Source of the DNA: Phlebiopsis flavidoalba
Taxonomy: Eukaryota > Basidiomycota > Agaricomycetes > Polyporales > Phanerochaetaceae
NCBI GenBank assembly: GCA_035772785.1
Contig: JAOCPU010000027.1
Span: 333,634 to 397,633 of the forward strand
Length of the DNA stretch: 64,000 nt
Direction: 5' to 3'
Under the pieces are notes generated by a model that worked only from the letters and a program-made list of their open reading frames with translations, searched no databases and had not been told where the DNA came from. The position numbers and the translations under genes were made by a program. Positions 38,648 through 48,372 of the stretch are shown here, in pieces (position 1 is the first letter of the stretch; every line of letters starts with the position of its first letter).

Positions 38648-38853
38648 GATTCAGGAGCTGCACGCTGAGTGGGCAGCGTGGGAATGCCAAGTGTAGCTGC
38701 TACAGTTAAGGTTTGTGACGAAATGTCACGGTGGCTTGTCACACAATCCCCGCCTGGCGTAGGATAGGTGCGCCGCCATCCCTCAAACAAGCCCGTCCCA
38801 AGTGCCGGCTCACACTCCGCGGTCCCTTCCTTACCGCACTCATTTGACCCACC
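38648..38853. promoter_or_regulatory. shared divergent promoter region, ATG10 / eS1
   Basis: The two start codons point away from each other across 206 bp, so the promoters of a strongly expressed ribosomal gene and an autophagy gene must overlap or abut here. A polypyrimidine stretch typical of fungal ribosomal-protein promoters is only weakly visible (cccttccttacc, 38824-38835), just before the eS1 start. No TATA box is obvious. Confidence 0.45.
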
Positions 38854-39861
38854 ATGGCTGTCGGCAAGGTCTTTTCGTGCCGATATATAGCTCGAACCTA
38901 TGCTCACGGCTGGAACGTCTGTAGAACAAGCGTCTCTCGAAGGGTAAGAAGGGTATCAAGAAGGAAAGTCGTTGACCCCTTCTCGCGCAAGGGTGTGTGT
39001 AGCATAAACTCATGCTACTTTTCTCGGAGACTGACGACAATATTCAGATTGGTACGACATCAAGGCCCCTTCGTTTCTTCGAGGTGAAGAACGTCCGGCA
39101 AGACCCTCGTCAACCGGTCTCAGGGTCTCAGTGAGTGAAGCCACCCGAGCAGTTCTCTACAAAACCACTGATAGACATGTAGAAAACGCGAACGGACTCG
39201 CTTAAGGGCCGAATTGTCGACCGGTCTCGCTCGCCGACCTTAACAAGGATGAGGAGCAGGCTTTCCGCAAGATTCAACTCCGTGTCGACGATGTTCAGGG
39301 CAAGAACTGCCTGACAAACTTCCACGGCATGTCGTTCACTTCCGACAAGCTCCGGTCACTTGTCCGCAAGTGGCAAACCCTCATTGAGGCTCACGTCGAC
39401 GTTAAGACGACTGACGGCTACCTCATCCGCCTTTTCGCTATTGGCTTCACCAAGCGCCGGCCGGCCCAGGTTCGCAAGACTACCTACGCTCAGAGCTCTC
39501 AGATTCGGGAGATCCGGAAAAAAGATGTTCGAGATCATGACCCGGGAGGCGACTAGCTGCGACTTGAAGGAGCTCGTCCCAAAAGTTCGTCCCCGAGGCG
39601 ATCGGCCGTGAGATCGAGAAGGCAGCGCGGGCAATTTACCCCCTCCCAAAACGTCTACGTCCACAAGGCGAAGATCTTGAAGGCGCCGAAGTTGTCAAAG
39701 TTTGATCTCTCGAAGTTGTTGGAGCTTCACGGCGAGTCGACAGATGTACGTTAATCAATTCTCTGGTAGTGCCTCTAATCTCACACGCATCACCCCTGCA
39801 GGAGACCGGTACGCGGGTGGTTAAGGACTTCAAGGAGCCCGAGATTCTTGAGTCCGTATAA
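38854..39861 (+). CDS. RPS1: 40S ribosomal protein eS1 (Rps1/S3Ae), frame-disrupted
   Basis: Structural protein of the small ribosomal subunit near the mRNA exit. The start context accATGGctg at 38854 gives MAVGK, a short first exon. An intron (gtcttt..ctgtag) is followed by [11 protein letters not shown] in the second exon (38930-38963), VVDPFSRK (38968-38991), another intron ending in ttcag, [12 protein letters not shown] sequence (39052-39075), and an intron at 39130-39190. [19 protein letters not shown] follows (39236-39292), then [15 protein letters not shown] (39294-39339), [20 protein letters not shown] and [20 protein letters not shown] (39428-39487). Past an extra [19 protein letters not shown] continues (39525-39578), then [26 protein letters not shown], a last intron and EPEILESV with a stop at 39859-39861. 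Sequence identity to the family is high, but at least eight one-base insertions are needed to read it. Confidence 0.93.
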
Positions 39862-40243
39862 GCTTATCTTTACTCTCTGTCGTCACTTGTTGTATCATGC
39901 ACCATTTTCCTCTCATTATGCTCAAGGGTATGACATGACTATGCTCTTTGTGCATCACGCTATCATTATTTGCTCTCTGATTTGGATTGAATTGCTCGAG
40001 CTGTGCGGGTATGACTGAGCGTAACTGCCATTGAGAGTCCGAAGCTGAACGACTCGATGACGCGGCACCTAATCATTTGTGTATCTCGCCGGATGAGCTT
40101 CACCCAATCAAAGCCGTCAAATCTTTTTTCGAACCTCGCATACTCACAATTTTCTGCTCGTTTTCCAAAGTGATTATTATGATTGTACTCGATTCCATAG
40201 CAGGGATATCAGCGTGCATTGGTGCTCTTTCACTACACCCACC
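39862..40243. other. intergenic between eS1 and APT1
   Basis: 382 bp with T-rich patches, holding the eS1 3' flank and the APT1 promoter. No further gene. Confidence 0.6.
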
Positions 40244-40958
40244 ATGTCAGATACCGATTACCTCCAGAGCCTGTTGAAGGCCACCCGGATTTTCCTAAGA
40301 AGGTGTAGTTGTCTTGTCACAACGCGTAATAAAATGCATCGTCTTACGGCGTTTTGGCAGGGCATCGTCTTCCTAGACATTTTCCCCATTCTCCCGCGAC
40401 CCTGTCGCGTTTGAGACGTTGATCACTCACTTCGTCTACCACCTCACCTCCAAGACTATCCCCACCCTCCCGTCGAAGAAGATTGATGTCGTTGTAGGCC
40501 TCGATGCCAGAGGCTTCCTCCTTGGCCCCATCATTGCTATGAGGCTCGGCGCGGCCTTTGTGCCAGTCCGCAAGAAAGGCAAGCTTCCTGGAGAATGTGT
40601 CACCGCTGCGTACGAGAAGGAGTATGGTATCGTGAGTGGGAACTTTCTGTCTGCACACAGAGTAACTCAAGGTGCTTTTAGGACAACTTTGAGATGCAGT
40701 CCGACGCTATCAAACCAGGCCAGTCGGTAATTGTTGTCGATGATCTCATTGCTACGGGTATGTAGCCCTGTGCTTCCAGTGACCCACTACTCGCGGCTAA
40801 TGACCGCTCCAGGTGGTTCTGCCAAGGCCGCAGGCGAGCTCGTCGCCAAACTCGGCGGCAAGGTATATGAATACCTCTTCATCATCGAGCTCACTTTCCT
40901 CAAAGCAGCCGAAAAACTCGACGCGCCTTTGTACTCGGTCGTACAGTCCGATGACTAA
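40244..40958 (+). CDS. APT1: adenine phosphoribosyltransferase, frame-disrupted near the 5' end
   Basis: Purine salvage enzyme: adenine plus PRPP gives AMP. The ATG at 40244 (cccaccATG) starts [14 protein letters not shown]. One base is missing in the following PDFPKK, then comes an intron (gtgtag..ggcag). [11 protein letters not shown] (40361-40393), an extra base, then [20 protein letters not shown] (40410-40469), [20 protein letters not shown] (40490-40549) and [16 protein letters not shown] (40550-40597) follow. An intron (gtgagt..tttag) comes after [21 protein letters not shown] leads into the PRPP-binding loop [14 protein letters not shown], which a third intron (about 40757-40812) splits between the ATG and GSA residues. 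The C-terminus is [13 protein letters not shown] with a stop at 40956-40958. Length fits the family (about 180 residues). It is the best-preserved housekeeping gene here, with about three shifts. Confidence 0.92.
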
Positions 40959-41036
40959 GTTATGATGAATCCTGTCCCTTCTTGTGTGTAATATGGTAGT
41001 CGGCAATAGAAGAACTCGCTATGAACATGAGCAACC

Positions 41037-44000
41037 CTAGACCAGGAGTCGCGTGTTGATGAGCGGATGGCCATTGAGGAACAAAACGCGGTTGCTCTCC
41101 CGAGCGTTATGCAGCATCTCCTCCGGAGGTATCGAAGCATCTTGACTGTCCGACGCCGTCTCGGGCGGTGGGGGAATGGCGACCATGACTTGTCCGATAC
41201 CAAAGCTTTGCGCCGCATTCATCATTGCGGTAAGCATCTCCCCATCATCTCGATTCACCACAACGATGGCGACCTCATCCAGGAGATCTCCTACTGCCTT
41301 CATTTCACTCGCATCGGCGGACGGGTTGATACCGTGTGTTTCGTCGCTGATGACCACCACGCCCGACGCACCCACTATGGAAGCTTCGTAGAGCTTTTCC
41401 AAGAACGTGCAGCTTCCTCGTTGCACTACGATCGCCTCCTCCCGAATATTGCTGCTTGTAGGGTTCGCAACCCAGGGGATTGGAGGAATCGCGTACAAGT
41501 CGGACACCTTCGCCATGTCCGAAGCGTATTGGGCTGTGAGGGTTGAAAACGGTAGGGTCTGCGCCGAACATGGCCGTCGACGCTAAGATGTAGGCCTCAG
41601 TTGGGGCTTCGTGTTGAAGCTGAAGCATGAGGTCTGGTGAGCCTGTGAGGTCGACGTAGAGGCGTAGCTCTATCTCGGGTGGTCTGCGCTTCCTCCCTTC
41701 GTTGGTAGGCCCATTACCGCTCAGAGGTGTCAGAACAAGGCTAGTGTCGTTGATGTAAACAATCTGCCCCGTCTTGACACTGTAAGGGGCCCACTAGAAA
41801 TGATGACAGGATTAACGCAATTAGTGAAAAGGAGTTTGAGTAATGCCTACGTTTGGTTATGTCGTATCCTTTACCATCCATGCGGCTTACAACATGCGCA
41901 CGGATGCCTGTGACATTCTGTAGAATGTAACCGTGCTGCTACGGGTACAAGCTTTTTGGAAGTTGGTTATAGTCCTCCTGAACGGTCGATCCATCCTAGA
42001 TGGGGATTATAGAAGGAAGTCGTAGCTCTGCGCAATGATGGTCAGTCATGGAAGAGGTATCTTCGCTCCGCCGAGGCCACGTACGTATAGATCAACTTTG
42101 GGAATTCGACACCACCCATGAGGGGAGAGTACATGTTCTTCAATGCCTGTGGACGGGTGCGGTGATGAGAGCACGGGCATAGTCGACGTCCGGCCTGCTG
42201 TACACGCCTGCCGTCAGGCCTGACCCATTGTTGGGCTTCGTGGACATCCTCGGTGGTTCGTAGGCAGGGCACGAAAGATGTTCCACTCTTCTCAGTTCGC
42301 GTCTGATCGCAGATATGGGTTTCTCCAGCTTGCGATCCAATGTCAATAAATGGCCCTCCGTGGTCAAAACCATGTTTGAGTCGTCCTGGTGCAACACGTT
42401 ATCTTCGTTCTCGAACAGCAGATAGACTGGGTACTGTGAGCATTGTCAGCAAGAGCGGATCAATATCGTTAAATCGTCAATTCGCATTACCTTCAATGTT
42501 TCAGACAAGACGAACGACTCCATCCGGTCATCCCTGGTATTTTCTCGTAGATCTCCTATTCCTGTTAGACCGCAATCAACTTTCGTTCGAGCAGTAATGT
42601 CCGAAAGGATCCGCTCTAGAAGGGGCGTGAGTTGGATGTTGGTCTACACAGCTGTAACGCTACACCAACCTCCGACGTCTAGATAGAATGGATCTCGGGT
42701 GGCCTTTGGCGTACTGTCAGACAGACACAAAAACAGCTGTACGGCTAAAACACGCTTACACGGTAAAGATACCAGGTGGATTCGATGAATTCCGGTCGCA
42801 GAGGATATTGGAAGGACGGCGGTAGCAACCCTGTAAGTCATGTCCCATACTATATAGGAATCTCGTCAAAGGGTGCCCAACACCTGCTGAAATTGACGCG
42901 ACCTTCTGGGAGCCCGGCGAACTTTTTTCCAAAGGTTCCAATCTTAAGTATCCCGTCATGAACTGCCCCAATGAGACAATAAAACGACCTACAAATCATG
43001 TGCGACTTGACTGCGTTTTCTACGTCACCTGCCAATACTTGCAACCCCGGCCAAGAATGCGGATAGAGAGTCTACGGTGTGGTATGTTGCTTCACCCTTC
43101 AAAGCTTTTGAGTCAATTTCAGCTGCCGAGCTGCGTAGGGCACTTACAGTGAATATATTTGCACTACGATACTTGATACACTTAGATGGAATAGGTGGAT
43201 CGAGAGGGACGTACATACCCAAAAATCCATCAGGGGCGCGGGTATAACGCATGACCGCTGCGTAGCCCTCCTGAAAGACATCCAAGAACTCAGGTTCACC
43301 TGGTAACGACTTTGGTCAGTGACGCGTGGAGTACCCATGACAGCATCTATTACCCCGCTTAGAATGTACCACTTCAGCGCATTATTCGTAGAAGGAGTCA
43401 ATTCCAGCACCTATGCTATTCACTTCCGGCGCAGTCCACGTCTATATGGACTTTGCATGAGCTGCGTACAGAGGACAGTCTGTTATGAGCCTACTCCAGT
43501 GTAGATGGTAACAGTGTTGCCTACGAGGCCGATGTCTGACCTGTGATTCCACAGAGCGAAAAAGGCCTTATACGCGAGGCTTTCTCAAAGCGATCATGCC
43601 CCCCCGGTTAGTCTGCTGAGGGTGCCGAACTCTAGTATGAGGGAGCCGGCACCAGCAGTACCTGCATTTTCGTCAACAGTTTTACCCTCATCGTTTCGAT
43701 AAATGCCTACATGTGTCTATTGATTCCCCCGGGCGGAAGGCCATGTCTAAGGTTAATCTGTATCATGATGTCAGCGTGTAGACGTGAAAGATTGGGTGCT
43801 TGCAATCACTCTAGCATACGGAATACCCGTTGGGGTTTTGAAGGCCGGTAAGAGTCTTTTTCCTAAGTCATACGCCAATGACAGCAGTTCTCCGCGATAC
43901 CATGGCAGGAAGAACGGCTTGCCCTGGCTTGACCGCGAATTGGTGAGCGGAAAGTAGTCCGCCGAGGACACGGATGGTCGTCTCGAAGACTTGAGGTTTT

Positions 44001-44640
44001 GTGTTCACGTCAAATGATACCCATTCAATGACGTCGTGTACAGCGTTGTTGAAACCCACTGTGTCGTTTAGGACGACAAAGGTGTCCAAGACGTCAACGA
44101 GGGTTACGGAGAAGTTACCCGCAACGTCATTGGAGGCTATGTTAGCTCTTAAGGCTTAGTGAGTGAGAACACCTGAGCACATGCGACGACAAGACTCACG
44201 GATTGTACCAGTGCTGGACCTCTCCCTGTACATGACAATGGTGCCAACTAGGACCTTTTGTTAATTGAGTGAATAGCATTGGACAAACGAAGCGAACCTC
44301 ATCCAACGGAAATGCTTGTGGGGTAACGTCAGTTCGTAAATAACACTTGTATCACGCGTGTGGCTCACCGTATCGCATGTAGCTGTTGAATCCATGGTAC
44401 CAATAGATCACGAGTCTTGTTTCTTGAGAGATATAGTCATGCCCTCAGACGCGCTACTCGAAAAGCGAACGGCACGCGACGTACCTGGTCTCCAACTTTC
44501 GCGCTGTGGTTCCCATGGTGTGGCGCTGACTGCACCAAGTCTAGTATGATACATCCATGGTTGGCCCTCTAGAGTTATAGAGACCAATAGGAAGGAGGGC
44601 CTTTTGGCCAGTACGTCGGCCACTTCGATGAGAGCTGCTC
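41037..44640 (-). CDS. EDEM/Htm1-type GH47 alpha-mannosidase-like protein with PA domain, frame-disrupted
   Basis: ER-lumen glycoprotein quality-control mannosidase that marks misfolded glycoproteins for degradation. On minus: WYHGFNSYMRY (44370-44405) and FPLDE (44300-44320), the start of the (alpha/alpha)7 barrel. ASNDVAGNFSVTLVDVLDTF (44075-44135) and NDTVGFNNAVHDVIEWVSFD follow, then FETTIRVLGGLLSAH (43945-43990) with a catalytic acid and SLAYDLGKRLLPAF (43842-43885). Next are FGTLSRLTG (43603-43630), YALKWYILSG (43345-43378), SLSAFLAGV (43035-43062), GLPEGRV (42892-42915), a RPEFIEST region (42765-42800), DPFYLDVGG (42668-42695), TTEGHLLTLDRKLEKP (42320-42367) with the calcium-binding Thr, then a protease-associated domain: VVQRGSCTFLEKLYEASIVG (41367-41430), GVVVISDETHGINPSADAS and LLDEVAIVVVNRDDGEML. 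It ends at 41037 in ...NTRLLV. The PA domain marks EDEM-like rather than Golgi mannosidases. Signal peptide and start not certain; many short introns and shifts. Confidence 0.82.
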
Positions 44641-45578
44641 AATCTCTCGCGAGCGCCCGACGCCAGAACACGTCGACGCGCGCGTCGGCGCACGTGGGTG
44701 GAGAATGCCCGAGGCCTGAGATCAGATCAATACGGAATTGATCGATCACTCGGGGAACGGCGCCTTGCGAGACCCTTTCTTGGCTTCGACCATGAACAAA
44801 CCGCGTCTGAATCCTTGAATGACATCGCCGTTGTACGCCCTCCTCCCTGGCGGTCCCTCGCTTTCTGTTGTCTCCTTCTTCCGTCAAGGTTCAGCACACA
44901 ATGCTTAAGAACGAACTTTTGGCACCTTTCATCCGACGCATGTGCACCCGCTGTAGCAGCTGCTCAGGACGCGCGGACTTGTCGACGGATATCCTTCAGA
45001 ACCACAGCGTTCACTTTCCGTGAACGGAATTGATGTCCGTTCTCACAGGCAGCATATTCAGGAAACCTTATCCGTGCCAGATAATAGCTCATGGCAGGAG
45101 GTGGCTACGTTCAGATCCCGAAGCGAGTAGTGCATTTCCCCAGTCAAATCTGGGGACATAAACGGTGAGTTTTTGTGCCATCACCCTGCACCTTTACGCG
45201 AGTGTACAGCCCTCAGTTGAATTCTAAGTGTATTCTTCGACAGTGGACAATGGAGAAGAATTGTCTATCGTCGATCTAAATCCGTAGAACCGAGCTCCCA
45301 CTGTATCGTAGTTTGGTCACAGGCAATCGCGGTGAGACTTCTGAGGCCCCACTCAGGCAGGGAACGCTGATAATACTCTCCAGCCACTTTCCTAGAGAAC
45401 ATGCTGCCCGTTCCATTGAGCTCATGCCGGACGGGCCAAAAACTTCTAGTCCGGATGGGTGTCGCACGTCCCCAGAATGGCATGCACGCGCCGTTAGGAT
45501 GTGAACATGTATAAAGTAGAGCTTACCAGTCCACAGTGCAGTTTCTCGCTTTGCTCGAGAACCCTTCCTGACGCTACC
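44641..45578. other. intergenic, nothing recognised
   Basis: Lies between the EDEM 5' end and MFS copy E, which transcribe away from each other, so promoters are expected here. GC-rich at 44640-44720. Short frames on both strands carry no motif; part could be the missing EDEM signal-peptide exon. Confidence 0.45.
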
Positions 45579-47992
45579 ATGGAAAAGCGCGCGAGAGCAC
45601 AGCGACCGAGGCGACTGACCCCGAGAAGTCGATAGTCGACTCGTCTTCGTCACTGTATCTGGCAGACAAGGATGAGGCTTTGCAGCTTGTAGGGCGTTTT
45701 GAGGCGAGCAGAGTCTTTCACTGAAGAGCAGTACGACCAGGTTCGGCGGAAACTCGTTATGTATCCCAGAAACTGTCGCTCTCCGCTATTCGCCAATTGA
45801 TCACTTTCATAGGACTTGGTCATCCCGCCATTGTGCCAGGCGGTCTATTGTTCTCAATACTTGTATGTGGATCAATACGCACACATTTATTGCATGACTT
45901 CCATAATGTTCTGTATAGGGACAAGAATATTTTTGAATTACGCGAGGTGAGATCTGGACCGCAAATTAGTGGCTTGTCTCTAAACTGCCGGGCGTCCTAG
46001 TATTATGGGCTTACCAATCACTGGCCAAGTACGTATCTTACGGCATGAATTGATTGCACCAAACTCACTATGTCACCAGCACTACAATCTAGTTGCTCTC
46101 GCTTTCTACTTGGGTTTGTTGTCTGTCTTCCTTCACATTCCCAGAGGGCTCTGAACCGTCTGCTTAGGATTTCTCGTCTGGGTGTTTCCGACGATGTATA
46201 TCTCTCAGAAACTCAGGCTAGGCAAATACCTCGGTGCAAACATTGTACTTTGGGGTCTATCATTATGATGCTACACGCTGTCCCGCAGACATTTGGGCCT
46301 TTCTTCGTTCTGCGCCTCCTGCTAGGTGGGTCACCCATGGATGGACCATTATCAAAGCGCTGATTTGCGTACTCGTAGGCATGCTCGAAAGCTGCGTGGC
46401 GCCTATCCTTATTCTCATTATTTCCATGTTCTATACGAGGAAAGAACAGGTGCGCGATTTCGTGATACCTCAAAGGAGCGTCGCCTCAATAGTTATTAGG
46501 CCACGCGGATAGCTTACTTTTACCTCATGGTACGAGACAGATCGTACTCCTTTTCATACTTCTTCGATGCTCAACATCGTCATAGATCGGCGTTTCCGAG
46601 ATATTTGGCGGCTTTTTGTGGCATATGTTCGCGTCTCGATTTCTTCAACACCATTTACGCTCATCTCCGCTGTCAGGGAATTTCTTTTGCAAGGTCGCAG
46701 TATTGCGCCATACAAGATCCTCTACCTACTATCAGGCGGCTTGGCTATCATAGTCGGGATCTTGGTCACTCTATGGATGCCCGACTCACCTGTTCATGCT
46801 GTCTGGCTGACAAGGAAAGAGCGAATCATTGCACTCGAGCGCGTAAGAACGATCAGGGTGGCACGGAAAATAAGACGATCAAGAAAGCCAAGTCATTGAA
46901 GCGTTCATGGGATGTGCGGTCATGGTTGATCGTACTTATGACCGTCATGAGTAAGCCTTCCCGTATTGGAGCTAAGAACTATATTTCAACCGTACTTCTT
47001 AGCTGCCATTCCGAATGGGAGCCTGAGTAACTGTGAGTAATGTGCCATTGGCTTGAGATGCACCGGTAATGAATGAATCGTGATTTGCAGTTGGTGTGCC
47101 ATCGTGATTCAGGTCCGTAGCACGCGTGAATTAATGGAGTGTGACCTTACCATATTCGTCAGAGCTTTGGCTTCTCGTGCGTTTCTCAGAGACCACTTTT
47201 CTCGAATCTAATCTGAGTATCGAAACGTACAGACCTAGGGAGTCTCTAATCTTGTCTGTTCCCGGCGGAGTGGTTGACATCCTCAGTCCACTCATCTGTG
47301 GATGGTTTTCTGACCGCGCGCGGTGAGCACCCTAGCCTATACCGCGATAAAAGGTAGCTGACGTTCAATGTAGGGTGACCGCATGCTGCCTATCGCTCTG
47401 GGGATCATTCCCACGCTGGTCGGCTCATCGCTACTCGTGGGACTTAAGTCGATTCCGAAAAATAAGGGGGCCCTTCTCTTCGGTAGGGTACCATCTCATG
47501 GTACTGGTACACCTATTGAGGCGAGCTTTGATGGTAGGAAACTATATTGTCAATTTCTTCGGCAGTTCTCTCGCTATCGTTTACGCTTACAACGCAAGCA
47601 ACACAAGCGGACATACTAAGAAAGTTACTGTCAACGCGATGACCCTTGCAGCCTTCTGTGTTGGAAACATGATTGGTGCGGAGACGTTCTTGCCGAAGGA
47701 TGCACCCAGGTACATCCCAGGGAAGACCGCTATTCTTATCCTACTTTCTATACTCCTTCTTCTTGTGCTTCTTGATACGATGGGTCAACCTTAGGCTGAA
47801 TGTGAGAAGAGAAAACACATCCAGGAGTGAAGGAGCGCCATGGGTGGACAGAACGAGGACATTGAAAAAGAGAGGCAGCGACATGCTTTCCTCGACATGA
47901 CCGATAAAGAGTGCGTGTATCGTGATCCTTGTGTTCATGCTCATCTGACAATGACTCCCTACAGGAACCCTTACTTTGTGTACACATCTTAA
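45579..47992 (+). pseudogene. MFS transporter, Dal5-like, copy E, broken
   Basis: Dal5-like permease. The start ATG at 45579 gives MEKRAR, and in the next frame STATEATDPEKSIVDSSSSL, then LADKDEALQLVG (45655-45690) and SFTEEQYDQVRRKLVM in mixed frames (45708-45765). Downstream: a YNLVALAFYLG-like region (46083-46115); YISQKLRLGKYLGANIVLWG in shifted frames (46199-46258); MLHAVPQTFGPFFVLRLLLG (46267-46326); LESCVAPILILIISMFYTRK (46384-46443); IAPYKILYLLSGGLAIIVGI (46702-46761); WMPDSPVHA (46772-46798); RSWLIVLMTVM (46918-46950); VVDIL..LICGWFSDRA (47271-47322); MLPIALGIIPTLVGSSLLVG (47383-47442); VGNYIVNFFGSSLAIVYAYN (47531-47592); NMIGAETFLPKDAPRYIPGK (47667-47726); a C-terminal EDIEKERQRHAFLDMTD tail; then an intron and NPYFVYTS with a stop at 47990. 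Conserved blocks are near-perfect between breaks. Confidence 0.8.
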
Positions 47993-48372
47993 TTTTTTGT
48001 ATAGCTATACGGACCTTTGGAGCCGCCTCTGGACAGGATGCTCTGCGCAAACTAAATCAACTGGAAATACGTAGATGCGTTGTATGACACAGTGTCAGCT
48101 GGTTTGAACGGCAGTATAGATGAGTATTGAGTTGGTGAGAGGCCAACACCAATCGAGGCAAGATTACAAAAGATATGCATGCTTTGAGTTGATGAATCGT
48201 AAAGCATGAAACTTTGCGTGACCTCGTGAGTCTATGCTATCTGTTGCTCGCACGGACGACTTACGGCTGTCGCTTGAAGCAAGGTTTCACATTGACCAAG
48301 TTGACGCCTGTGGCGGGGCCATATAAAGTTCGGACGGCTGTCGTGGGCAGATGAAGTTCAGACTTCCTCGTT
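47993..48372. other. spacer between MFS copies E and F
   Basis: 380 bp, AT-moderate, no gene. It would hold the copy F promoter if that gene is expressed. Confidence 0.6.
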
